64,000 nucleotides of DNA from Cupriavidus basilensis (GTDB lineage: Bacteria; Pseudomonadota; Gammaproteobacteria; Burkholderiales; Burkholderiaceae): assembly GCF_000832305.1 (NCBI RefSeq), contig NZ_CP010537.1, positions 1,488,001 to 1,552,000 of the forward strand, read 5' to 3'. The notes under the pieces were generated by a model. The model was not told the DNA's origin. It saw only the letters and a program-made list of their open reading frames with translations, and did no database searches. Each line of letters opens with the position of its first letter. Position 1 is the stretch's first letter. The translations under genes were made by a program, and so were the position numbers. Shown one piece after another: positions 54,387 to 63,099 of this stretch.

Positions 54387-56159
54387 ATGCAGATCAGAAG
54401 AAGAATGATTGCCACCATGCTTTCGGTGGCGGGTGGTGCGGGTTACACCAGCACGTCATTGCGTGCCCAGGTCCCTCCCGCCAATCCGGGTCAGGCCGCC
54501 ATCCTCTCCGGCGCGGAACAGGAGCAGCGCGTGCGCCAGCAGCAGGAAGCCCGCGAACGCGCCCAGGCGGTCCAGGCGCCGGGCGTGCGGGCAGCGCAGC
54601 CGTCGGCGGAGGGGTTTCCCGCGTTGCCGGTTGAGCAGCCGTGCTTTCGCATTGAGCGCTTTGTGCTAGAAGTCCCGGCGGAGCTGCCGCCCGCGCTGCA
54701 TGCGCGCGGCGCGTCCGCCTTGCCGCAGGATCCGTTCGCCTTTGCCCGTGCGTGGCTGGATCACTACCAGGGGGCTTGCATCGGCAAGCAGGGCGTGGAC
54801 ATGCTGGCCAAGGGGGTGTCGCATGTCATCCTTGGCCAGGGTTACGTGACCACGCGCGTGTTGCTGCCCGAGCAGGACCTGAGCACCGGCACGCTGCGCA
54901 TGGCGTTGATCCCCGGCGTGATCGGGCAATTGCGCTTTGCCGAGCCGGATCTCCGGGGCACGTGGAGGAGCGCGTTTCCCGCGCGCCCCGGCGATCTGCT
55001 GAACCTGCGGGACCTGGAGCAAGGGCTGGAGCAGATGAAGCGCGTGACCAGCCAGGATGTGGACATGCAGGTTGTGCCCACCAGCGTGCCGGGCCAGAGC
55101 GACGTGGTGATCGCGGTCAGGCGGACCAAGCCGTGGACGGTGGTGGCGTCGATGGACAACTCGGGCACGCGCTCCACCGGCAAGCTGCAGGGCAACCTGA
55201 GCGTGGGCGTTGACAACCCGCTGGGCCTGAACGACCTGTTCAACGTGGGCTACAGCCAGGATCTGGCCTTTGGCGACCGGCGCCACGGCACGCATGGCTG
55301 GAACGGTTTCTACTCGGTGCCGTGGGGTTACTGGACGGGCACGGTGTCGGCGTATTCCAGCACCTATTACCAGCAGATTGCCGGCGTCAACCAGACCTTT
55401 GTCTCCAGCGGCAATTCGCAAACGGTGGATTTCAAGCTGCAGCGGGTGCTCAGCCGCAGCCAGAACGATGTGCTCGGCCTGCAGTTCCGGCTGTCCAAGC
55501 GCTTTGGCAAGAGCTTTATCGAGGATACGGAGATCGAGCAGCAGCGGCGCAACAACACGGTGGTGGAGGTGGGCATCACCGATCGCCACTACTTCGGCGC
55601 CGCCCAGTTCGATGGCAGCCTGGCCTACCGCCAGGGTGTGGCCGGCCTTGGCGCGCAGGCCGATACGCTGGCCGGGCTTGGTGGCCCCACCTGGCGTTAC
55701 CGCATGGCCGTGCTGGATGCGAACTTGTCGGTGCCGTTCAAGCTGGCGGCGCAATCGCTGCGCTATGTCACTACCGTGCGCGGGCAGTTCACCAATGACC
55801 GGCTGTTCTATATCGATGCGCTGACCATCGGCAGCCGGTACACGGTGCGCGGCTTCGATGGCGAAAGCCTGCTGGCGGGGGAGCGCGGTTTCTACTGGCG
55901 CAATGAGCTACAGGCGCCGCTGGGCGGGAGCGGGCAGGCGCTGTACGCGGGGCTGGACTATGGGCGTGTGTTCGGGCCGTCGACCGAAGGGCTGGTGGGT
56001 ACGCAGCTGGCGGGTGCGGTGATCGGGCTGAAAGGCGGGCTCGGGTCGAAGCTGGGGGCGGTGTCGTATGACTTGTTCTTGGGTATGCCGGTTTATAAGC
56101 CGGCGGCGTTTCATACGGCGGGGATGACGGCAGGGTTGCAGTTGGTGTTTCAGTATTGA
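54387..56159 (+). CDS. cdiB: two-partner-secretion outer-membrane transporter (CdiB/FhaC/ShlB)
   Basis: The 590-residue Omp85-like transporter has a signal region, an N-terminal glutamine/glutamate-rich helix (GAEQEQRVRQQQEARERAQA), POTRA repeats (about 65-215, beginning PCFRIERFVLEV), a 16-strand barrel (about 235-590), and the lid-lock motif VRGF in TVRGFDGESLLAGERGFYWRNE. The last strand ends in aromatic residues (LQLVFQY). It exports the cdiA product. An ATG at 54405 is an alternative start. Confidence 0.93.
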   Translation: MQIRRRMIATMLSVAGGAGYTSTSLRAQVPPANPGQAAILSGAEQEQRVRQQQEARERAQAVQAPGVRAAQPSAEGFPALPVEQPCFRIERFVLEVPAELPPALHARGASALPQDPFAFARAWLDHYQGACIGKQGVDMLAKGVSHVILGQGYVTTRVLLPEQDLSTGTLRMALIPGVIGQLRFAEPDLRGTWRSAFPARPGDLLNLRDLEQGLEQMKRVTSQDVDMQVVPTSVPGQSDVVIAVRRTKPWTVVASMDNSGTRSTGKLQGNLSVGVDNPLGLNDLFNVGYSQDLAFGDRRHGTHGWNGFYSVPWGYWTGTVSAYSSTYYQQIAGVNQTFVSSGNSQTVDFKLQRVLSRSQNDVLGLQFRLSKRFGKSFIEDTEIEQQRRNNTVVEVGITDRHYFGAAQFDGSLAYRQGVAGLGAQADTLAGLGGPTWRYRMAVLDANLSVPFKLAAQSLRYVTTVRGQFTNDRLFYIDALTIGSRYTVRGFDGESLLAGERGFYWRNELQAPLGGSGQALYAGLDYGRVFGPSTEGLVGTQLAGAVIGLKGGLGSKLGAVSYDLFLGMPVYKPAAFHTAGMTAGLQLVFQY

Positions 56160-56368
56160 TGGATCGATCGGCAGAGGTACCGGTTCAATCTCGGATTGGA
56201 ACTAGCAAGCTACAGAAACTTGTCCGGAATAATTCCGATTATTTTGATGAACGTTCGTTTTCTCGTTATGGCATTTTTTGATGCTGGTCTCGTCCGCAGT
56301 CACCGCCGGGGGAATCTACAGGGCCTCTTCCTTGTAGAAAACAGAGATGTGAGGCAGGGAATTTTTCA

Positions 56369-56746
56369 ATGATAGAAGCAATTCACCACAACGCCGAACT
56401 AGTACGAACTGCTGCGCGTAGTCAATTGGGTGTCGATGTAGGATACGACAAGGGTGGCGTCGAATGGCTAGACGGTTTCGTCAATGGCCAGCATGAGAAA
56501 GCTTCCGATGAGTTGAAGGAACAACTGGTGCAGACATTAGGCTCATTTTTCGGTGAGTGTCTTCGTCATGCCTATGGCGGTGAGTGGAAACAAGAAGAGG
56601 ACGGGGCGAGTTGGTATATCTCGTTTCCGAAGGGAGGCGCCACGTTTCCGTTCAACAAGGTTAGAAAAAACCTGATGAATGGGCCCGGCGATTCCGTTCT
56701 TGGCTTGTTTACGGTGATACCGGGAATTTTCCCCGATGGCCCTTGA
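56369..56746 (+). CDS. conserved hypothetical cytoplasmic protein
   Basis: The 125-residue protein (GVEWLDGFVNGQHEKASDELKEQLVQTLGSFFGECLRHAYGGEWKQEEDGASWYISFPKGGATFPFNKVRKNLMNGPGDSVLGLFTVIP) has AGGGA 8 bases upstream. The W.DGF...-H, GSFFGECL...YGG.W and FPFNKV.K...NGP-DS pattern is one I recall in many stand-alone bacterial proteins of unknown role, some near polymorphic toxins. It may be another immunity-type cargo. Confidence 0.7.
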   Translation: MIEAIHHNAELVRTAARSQLGVDVGYDKGGVEWLDGFVNGQHEKASDELKEQLVQTLGSFFGECLRHAYGGEWKQEEDGASWYISFPKGGATFPFNKVRKNLMNGPGDSVLGLFTVIPGIFPDGP

Positions 56747-56873
56747 TACCGGGATTCATGGGCCTAAGGCGAGTTAGACAGCAGCTATCCACCGCCGGGC
56801 TATTGACGTCAACGCGGTCGCCTGCCACGTCACAGGCCCTCGTCAACCAATTCAAACCTACGATTGAACGGAA

Positions 56874-58277
56874 ATGAGTCTGATCCCAAAGATTTTCAGC
56901 CTACGGCCTCCGGGGGACGCGCCGCACGAGACAATCTACTTCCCCAAGAGCAATCCGGTTCCTCTTCGGGCCGCGCTTGCGCGGATCGCGACCACAGATG
57001 ATCGCGAACTGCTGGCGGAGGCGATCTGCCACTATTCCGGCTACGTAAGGGAGGCGGGTATTGCCCGGTGCATGGAAATCGGCGACCCGCGATTCCTTGC
57101 GCCCATCGCAGACCGCCTGAACGACTGGGTGCCCCAGGTTCGCAAGGTCGCCGGCGATGGGCTGCTTACACTGCTTGCGACGACGCCGGCTGAACTCTTC
57201 GCGCCACTGCTACCGAAGCTCCGGAGCCTGACCCAGGCAATGCGTACCGACCATGGACCCTGGCTTGCCAAGTTCGAACAGCAGCTTGTCCAGGCAGGCG
57301 GCAGCGCAGCTATCTCCGGCGCACTGTCCAGCACGGATATGAGGCTGCGCCGCGCCGCTTTTTCCGTTTGCTTCGATCATGGACTCCAGTCTATCGTCGA
57401 CCTTGTTAGGCTCGGCTTGGCATCCGGCGATATTGTTCTTGCCCGTCAGGCAGCAAATCTGATCGACAAGGTTCCGCGCGCGGAGCGGCAGCGTTGCCTT
57501 GAACTGGCAATGACATCTACTTTTGGGCCTGTGCGCCGCGCCGCCCTGCGGTCCGTCCTTGAGCAAGACGATCCTGCTGCCATGGACTTCGCTAAGCGCG
57601 CGCTCCTTGATCCCCAGGGCAGCCTGCGCTATAGCACGGCGCGATGGCTGATGCAGCGCGGCTTTGATGTCTTGCGTCATTGCGTCGACAGCCTGGATTC
57701 GGGACGCCTGAGACCCGGACAGATCAGAGCGGTGTTGTCTCTACTCGGGGAGCTGCAAGGCAAAGAGGCGTTGCCAGTCATTGGGCAGCACACAAAATCG
57801 GCGCACGTGGAGGTGCGCGCGCAGGCCCTGATTCTCATGGCGAAGCTCGCGCCGTCCACCAAAGACGATATCGCTGCTCGCGCCATGCAAGACCCATCTC
57901 GCCGGGTTCGCAGAACTGCCGCTCTTCTATGCGTAAGGCAGGGTGCCTTTGTCTCGCTCGCCCAGCTACGCGGCATGCTCGGGAAATACGGGGATCACAT
58001 CACGGCACTGAGGATCGCGAGGCGAGAGAAATGGGACTATCTGGTTTGCATCGCCTTTGTGGCGCAGCTAGGCGAGGCGGATGAACGAACTCGTGAGGAT
58101 CTGGCTTGGGCTATTGACAGTTGGCTTGCTACGGAAGGGAGCAGCTGGACGCGGCCGAGCCCTGCGCATATGGAAGTGTTGGCGCAGCCGGGCATGATGA
58201 AGTTGCTGTGCGATCTCACTAACAGCTCGCAGGCATTGCTTGCCCGGCGCTTGCTTGAAGTGGGCGTCGCGGCTTGA
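56874..58277 (+). CDS. HEAT-repeat protein
   Basis: The 467-residue protein is made of repeated helix pairs with a recurring D-R..VR..AA pattern (DWVPQVRKVAGDGLL, TDMRLRRAAFSV, TFGPVRRAALRSVL, AHVEVRAQALILM, PSRRVRRTAALLC), that is, a HEAT-type solenoid, without signal peptide. Such proteins bind other proteins. It follows cdiB and the hypothetical gene on the same strand; a link to CDI is only positional. Confidence 0.75.
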   Translation: MSLIPKIFSLRPPGDAPHETIYFPKSNPVPLRAALARIATTDDRELLAEAICHYSGYVREAGIARCMEIGDPRFLAPIADRLNDWVPQVRKVAGDGLLTLLATTPAELFAPLLPKLRSLTQAMRTDHGPWLAKFEQQLVQAGGSAAISGALSSTDMRLRRAAFSVCFDHGLQSIVDLVRLGLASGDIVLARQAANLIDKVPRAERQRCLELAMTSTFGPVRRAALRSVLEQDDPAAMDFAKRALLDPQGSLRYSTARWLMQRGFDVLRHCVDSLDSGRLRPGQIRAVLSLLGELQGKEALPVIGQHTKSAHVEVRAQALILMAKLAPSTKDDIAARAMQDPSRRVRRTAALLCVRQGAFVSLAQLRGMLGKYGDHITALRIARREKWDYLVCIAFVAQLGEADERTREDLAWAIDSWLATEGSSWTRPSPAHMEVLAQPGMMKLLCDLTNSSQALLARRLLEVGVAA

Positions 58278-58551
58278 GACGATCGCTTGCGTCCAAGAAC
58301 AGATGTAGTGCACATCGAGTGTCGACTATCCATGGCGTCGGCGTTTATCCACATCATCTACGCGGGCACGAGAATACTTCCGTCGAGAAAGCCCTACTTG
58401 TCATCTCAGGTTTCAGAGTGCATCGACTCCGATGCCGTGATCGAGGAGGTATCGTTTATTTCCGAATGTGACAACACAGACGCTCTTGCTATTTGGTGCT
58501 GGTTCCAAGGCAGTCACGGCGGCAAATGATGTAACTAAGGCAGGAAAACAA

Positions 58552-58720
58552 TGTGATGCGAAGAAGGTAAAGGAGCAGCAGGAGGAGAGCAAGGTCGGGC
58601 CGAACTGATGCAGCAGTTGGCGCCGATGGTTTATGACAAGGCAGGAGACCTTCTCAAGGGCCAGCCCACGGCGACCGAGGTGGCCATGCACGGCCTTCTG
58701 GGCGGTCTCATGTTAATTGG
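58552..58720 (+). repeat. CdiA pretoxin remnant beyond cdiB
   Basis: This DNA aligns with 47498-47650 (AKKVKEQQEENKVRAELVQQLAPMVY...AVHALMGGL) but is frameshifted near 58605. It is the front of another displaced cassette. The rest of the gap 58278-58839 contains only short, unsupported frames. Confidence 0.75.
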
Positions 58721-58839
58721 TGGGGCCGAACCGGGAGAGCGCGAAGCGGAGTGACTGGGTATTCGGAGCTAATAAGATTGAGGGTGCGAAATTGGCGACA
58801 GTATCTGAAATTGATTCAATATTTTCCAAATAAATAGCC

Positions 58840-59289
58840 ATGTATATATCTGATGGTCATATACAAGAGTGGTTGAGTATGGGTAGTGCGATTGAAATTC
58901 CAATTAAAATTGGTGATCGGTTTGGGAGATTTGTAGAAGGGCTTCCCTGGAGCGCCAATGGAAATGGGCTGGATTGGACGCGAATCGATGGGTTGCGAAA
59001 GGAGTTGCCGTCATCTTCTGGCGAATTTTTGTGTGAATGGTTATCAAAGACAAATATTTGTAAAGATTCGCACGTCGTTTTTTGGTTTTCATTTGGAGAG
59101 CCTTGCATCGCCTGCGAAACTAAATTTTCGATTTCTAACGTAGATCAAGCATTCTGGAAGGCTCCGGGTCGAAGATATATATTCGGATTGAATATTATAG
59201 GCAGCGAATTTTTTCCTGAATATTCACATTTTGCTGAGTATGACGGAGCTAACGATTTGATTTTTTTGGATACTAATTTTAAAAAATAG
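58840..59289 (+). CDS. putative orphan immunity protein outside the A-B interval
   Basis: The 149-residue intact frame (MYISDGHIQEWLSMGSAIEIPIKIGDRFGRFVEGLPWSANGNG...FWKAPGRRYIFGLNIIGSEFFPEYSHFAEYDGANDLIFLDTNF) is strikingly AT-rich and follows a pretoxin remnant, like the cassettes upstream of cdiB. Family not recognised. It should be a cytoplasmic beta-rich protein. Confidence 0.6.
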   Translation: MYISDGHIQEWLSMGSAIEIPIKIGDRFGRFVEGLPWSANGNGLDWTRIDGLRKELPSSSGEFLCEWLSKTNICKDSHVVFWFSFGEPCIACETKFSISNVDQAFWKAPGRRYIFGLNIIGSEFFPEYSHFAEYDGANDLIFLDTNFKK

Positions 59290-59309
59290 AAAGAAGAGAT
59301 CGTGACAAA

Positions 59310-59384
59310 AGCGAACGTCTGAATCTTGGGGGGTTGCTCTCGCTGCGGGGATGATGGTTGGTCAATACATGGTGAAAGTAGTTT
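59310..59384 (+). pseudogene. fragment of the 49625/51623 immunity family
   Basis: Only about 25 codons remain, reading ESWGVALAAGMMVGQYM, which aligns with ESRKIALDADMVVGQYM in the product of 51623. It is the fourth trace of this family in the locus. Confidence 0.6.
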
Positions 59385-59511
59385 GACGCCATTGCAAACT
59401 ATACTAAGCGCCTACGACAACATGCCGGATGTGCCGCAAGCTGATTTTGTCGTCCGCTGATTCGGCTTCGGCGGGATGGGCGGCGCATGGCAAAGGATGG
59501 GGCGCTGTTGC

Positions 59512-59793
59512 CAGATCGAGAATACGCTGACGACCCGCGTCGGCGATGTATGGCGCAAGCGGAGCAAGGCCGGCGACGGCACGGTCGCGTCCACGGGCGA
59601 TGCCAACGGTGCGCAGGTGCTCCGGCTGCAAATCACCCACATTCTCGGTGTTGGCGGGGGTGCCTGGACTAGCTATAAAGCTATCACTGTGACTGCCGAT
59701 CTACATGAAGGCATCAAGGTGATCTGCAATACCGAGATCAACCGATGATCGGTGGGTGGGATGTGGGGTGGTTTCGAGGGGATGTGCTCCATC
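59512..59793 (+). pseudogene. broken duplicate of the periplasmic gene at 53097
   Basis: It aligns without gaps to 53229-53510 (offset 6,283) at roughly 90% identity. The signal-peptide end and the C-terminus are missing and a Trp codon is now TGA (59746-59748). It marks the far edge of CDI-related sequence. Confidence 0.85.
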
Positions 59794-60023
59794 TGCAGTC
59801 ACGCAGCCGCTGAGCAGGATGGACACAGACAACCCTGCGGTGAAGCTTCGGGTGCGTGTGGCTATCGTGTTCCCCTGCGTAATTGTTCAGTCAGCCTCTC
59901 TTGCACGGGGTTGGCGTTCGCATGATATGCATGCGTTTTTTGTGCAAGCCCAGGGATGCAGGTGTCGATGGCACAGTGCAAGGGCCTGCCGTGCCAGGCA
60001 CGAGGCGATCGCACCGGGCCACG

Positions 60024-60203
60024 TCACTTTGTTGGATGCTTGGCCGAGATATTTGCGATTGCCTCAAGAGCGCCGAGTCGAAGGCTCATCACTTCCGCAT
60101 GCAGCTTGATGGCCCTGACTATGGATTGAACGTCTTCATTCTCGCTCTTGGATGCGATATCGTCGAACTCTGCCCACAGCTTCTTCTCAGCTTCTTTCGT
60201 CAT
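60024..60203 (-). CDS. small hypothetical protein
   Basis: The 59-residue helical protein (MTKEAEKKLWAEFDDIASKSENEDVQSIVRAIKLHAEVMSLRLGALEAIANISAKHPTK) has AGGAG 6 bases before the ATG at 60203 and natural amino-acid use. No family recognised; it could be a small coiled-coil or regulatory protein. Bases 59794-60023 hold nothing else of note. Confidence 0.55.
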   Translation of the reverse strand: MTKEAEKKLWAEFDDIASKSENEDVQSIVRAIKLHAEVMSLRLGALEAIANISAKHPTK

Positions 60204-60435
60204 GGCTACTCCTGATGGCAATGGCAAACATCAGCGTTGGCAGAATCGGCGGTGCAACTTCTCTGCCGGCTGATGGGCGGGGGGCCGAGGAGGCATGTTA
60301 CGTGGCGCTGTAGCGGGAGTCTGTGCGATGCCGTACGCAGGGGAGGGGCGAGGCGTTGTCGTGCGGGCCGAAGGGATGCGCGAGCGAGCCCCTGAGCTAT
60401 GTAACTGTAACCGGGCAAGGGGGGCATCCAAACAG

Positions 60436-60699
60436 CTAGTGCAGCAGGCCTATGTAGTAGGCCGCCCACAAGAGCAGGGCCACTACGATCGCAAGGACGG
60501 CGCCGCGCCATACCGTGCGTGCACTTGGAAGATCGCTCCCGCCAGAGGCCAGAGTCACGACCAGGCAGGCGAGAATGCCGACGACCTTCAAACCTTTGAC
60601 AAGCACGTTGCATACTGTGTCAGCAATTCCACGCCAACTGGTGGTCCGATAGGGGCGCACTACCGGACGCCGAAATTCCGGCCGCTTGTCGAATATCAC
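60436..60699 (-). CDS. small membrane protein
   Basis: The 87-residue frame from a GTG has two hydrophobic stretches (VVGILACLVVTLA and AVLAIVVALLLWAAYYIGLL) separated by a short polar loop, so it would be a two-span inner-membrane protein. The start lacks a strong ribosome site. No family recognised. Confidence 0.45.
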   Translation of the reverse strand: MIFDKRPEFRRPVVRPYRTTSWRGIADTVCNVLVKGLKVVGILACLVVTLASGGSDLPSARTVWRGAVLAIVVALLLWAAYYIGLLH

Positions 60700-60959
60700 G
60701 GGTTGAGATTCTGCTTTGGTTGACAGGCCGCAATCTTACCAATTCCGGATGAGGCAGTTCCGACGGCGGCAGGCTTCATCGCGTTGCCAAGGACTGGCAT
60801 CCTTGTTTCATGGAACAATCGGCGGCAAGCTTTTGGACGGAAGCTGGCAAGGATCCGGTCTCGGCCCTCCACGATCGAGCTGCCGAGTGCTGCCATTCTC
60901 GATCAGCCGCCACATGAGCGGTCGAAGTCCGGGCCGGCAGAACGGCGCCTGCGCCACCA

Positions 60960-61471
60960 TCACTCTGCTGAACGCGGACGCGATCCCATCAAGGCATCAA
61001 TAAAGGGGGCCTTCTTCGCAAGGTACTCGGCGATGCCACCGCGATTGCTTGTTTCGAGCTCGAACTTCAAATCCTCATACTGCTGTCGAATAACGGGATC
61101 GCTCCTCAGAAGAACGCGAAATCGGAGCATTCTTCAATCTGCCCGTGGCCACGGATGCATACATGCACCTTGTGCGTTCGCACCCCATCCACATCGCGAC
61201 GATAGAAATGGTGCCCGGCTGAAAGATCGCTTCCCCGAACGTAACCCAGTGCGCTCATGAAGCTGTCTCGGGCTGGCTCGTTGCGATGCGCTGAGACCTC
61301 AACCAGGATGTCGATCTCCGGCTTGGCCGCGAGTCCGGGGACGGCGGTGCTTCCGACGTGATGAATGCCGACAAGTTCGGTGCCAAGGCCCTTCGCGATG
61401 CGTGCTTTCTCGGTGACGAAAAGAGCAGGCCATCTGCTGTCATAGTGGGAGATCTTGCTGGTGAGCTTCAT
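60960..61471 (-). pseudogene. GrpB-family (UPF0157) gene with a frameshift
   Basis: The first 115 or so codons read as a GrpB domain (YDSRWPALFVTEKARIAKGLG...IHHVGSTAVPGLAAKPEIDILVEV...HKVHVCIRGHGQIE). The frame then stops, but the +1 frame continues the family C-terminus (FRVLLRSDPVIRQQYEDLKFEL...EYLAKKAPFIDALM) to TGA at 60960. Total length corresponds to about 170 codons, the usual family size. One indel near 61120 explains it. Confidence 0.8.
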
Positions 61472-61544
61472 TGTGTTTGCCTGTGTTTCCCTTTGTTTCC
61501 TTTGTGCGCCATCGGCCAGGCGCTGCTAGCCCCCACGCATCAGC

Positions 61545-62441
61545 TCATACCGCATCCTTCCGCCCCGCCCCAAACGCCTCCTCACAACAAACCAGCCAGG
61601 CGCGTGCCGCCCGCGACAAATACCCCTCCCGCCAGACCAGCCCCAGCTCCCACACCAACTCGGGCGCAACCAGAGGCCGGATCGTTACCCGCCCGGGGTC
61701 CAGCTGCCCGGCAATTGGCGCAGGCAGGATCGCCACGCCCACATCGGCGGCGACCAGTTCGCCGATAAAGTCCCAGTGCCGGCTCTGCCCGGCAATCTGC
61801 GGCGCAAAGCCGGCGGCTTCACAGGCGTCCAGGATGACGCGATACAGCACGAAGTCGTCCTCGTACATGACGAAGGGCAGGGTGGCGAGGTCGGTTAGCC
61901 GGACCGCGCCGGCACGGCGTGGTGCGCGCTCGGTGGGAAATACGGCGACCAGTGCCTGGCGGGTCACGGTGAGGCTGGCCAGCCCGGCTACGGCGGCGGG
62001 CAGCACCGTGACGCCAAGGTCGAGCTGGCCGGTGGCCACGCCTTCTTCCAGTGCGCGGCCGCCTTGCTCGCTTAGCCGCAGCTTGACGCCGGGGTACTGG
62101 CGGCGATAGGCGCCGATCACCGGGGCGAGATAGCGGCCGGCCATGGGCGGGATGCCGACCTTGAGCTCGCCGCGCGCCATGCCGTCTACCTCGGCGACTT
62201 CCTGGCGCAGGCGTGCCACTTCGGCCAGCACGGCCTGGCTGCGGGCGAAGACGACCTCGCCGGCGTCGGTGAGCTGCACCGTGCGGCCTTCGCGCAGCAG
62301 CAGTGGGCCGCCGAGTTCGTCTTCCAGGCTCTTGACCATCTTGCTGATGGTCGGCTGGGTCACATGCAGGGTTTCGGCGGCGCGGGTGAATCCGTTCTGG
62401 CGGACGACTTCAACGAAATAGCGCAGGGCGCGGATATCCAT
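61545..62441 (-). CDS. LysR-family regulator of the cidAB-like pair
   Basis: The 298-residue regulator starts MDIRALRYFVEVVRQNGFTRAAETLHVTQPTISKMVKSLEDELG (winged helix, 1-60) and has a substrate-binding-like effector domain (about 90-290). GAGGAG lies 6 bases before the ATG at 62441. It is divergent from the CidA/LrgA gene 164 bases away, the arrangement of CidR-type regulators, so it probably activates that pair. Confidence 0.9.
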   Translation of the reverse strand: MDIRALRYFVEVVRQNGFTRAAETLHVTQPTISKMVKSLEDELGGPLLLREGRTVQLTDAGEVVFARSQAVLAEVARLRQEVAEVDGMARGELKVGIPPMAGRYLAPVIGAYRRQYPGVKLRLSEQGGRALEEGVATGQLDLGVTVLPAAVAGLASLTVTRQALVAVFPTERAPRRAGAVRLTDLATLPFVMYEDDFVLYRVILDACEAAGFAPQIAGQSRHWDFIGELVAADVGVAILPAPIAGQLDPGRVTIRPLVAPELVWELGLVWREGYLSRAARAWLVCCEEAFGAGRKDAV

Positions 62442-62604
62442 GGGGCTCCTCGGATGTGGCGTGCGTGGGTGATCACGGCTTGCCATTCCAATATGGCATC
62501 GAACCAATAATTTATATTCATTTTATATATCGAAGTGCGCTTCGTACACTAGCGTCACTGCCACGCCTTGCGTGGCGCCATAGCTTCATCGCTTGAATGT
62601 TCCG
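62442..62604. promoter_or_regulatory. divergent promoter region lysR / cidA-like
   Basis: The gap contains an unusually AT-rich core (62505-62530, AATTTATATTCATTTTATATAT) suited to LysR binding and promoter opening, and a small inverted repeat CGAAG-TGCG-CTTCG at 62530-62543. No experimental start is inferable. Confidence 0.5.
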
Positions 62605-63099
62605 ATGCCACGCGCTGCTACTGTTACTGTCACTGTCACTTCATCCACTTGCACCCCCACCTGCGCGGCCTTGCCGCAGCCGCCCGGTGCGCGCCTGCGC
62701 ACCGGCGCCATCGCGCTGACCCAGGTGGTGGCGCTGTCGGCCCTGTGGCTGCTGGCGGACTGGCTGCGCGCGCGGCTGGGGTTGCCATTGCCGGCCGGTT
62801 TGCTTGGGCTCCTGGCGCTGGCCGCGCTGCTGTTCAGCGGGGCGGTGCGCGGTGGCTGGGTGCGTCGCGGGGCCAACTGGCTGCTGGGCGAGATGTTGTT
62901 GTTCTTCATCCCGGCGGTGCTGGCGGTGGTGCAGTATCCGGAACTGGTCCGGCATCAGGGCTGGCGGATCTGCGCGGTGATTGTCTTGAGCACGCTCGCG
63001 GTGATGGTGGTGACGGCGCTGGTGGTGGAGCAGGTGGTTCGTCTCGAACGCAGGCTGGCGCGCCGTGCCACGCACAACCGGCAGCAGCACCATGCATGA
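62605..63099 (+). CDS. CidA/LrgA-family holin-like protein
   Basis: The 164-residue protein has four hydrophobic segments after a threonine/valine/cysteine-rich N-terminus, with the family core LGLPLPAGLLGLLALAALLF and GEMLLFFIPAVLAVVQYPEL. CidA/LrgA proteins act like holins or export by-products of overflow metabolism and influence autolysis. The ATG at 62605 has no clear ribosome site; a TTG at 62593 is possible. It overlaps the next gene by eight bases. Confidence 0.85.
   Translation: MPRAATVTVTVTSSTCTPTCAALPQPPGARLRTGAIALTQVVALSALWLLADWLRARLGLPLPAGLLGLLALAALLFSGAVRGGWVRRGANWLLGEMLLFFIPAVLAVVQYPELVRHQGWRICAVIVLSTLAVMVVTALVVEQVVRLERRLARRATHNRQQHHA

Noticed and set aside
58287..58529. 80-codon frame before the pretoxin remnant
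   Set aside because: Possible small protein, but no ribosome site, no recognised motif and three overlapping frames of similar quality. Not enough to call.
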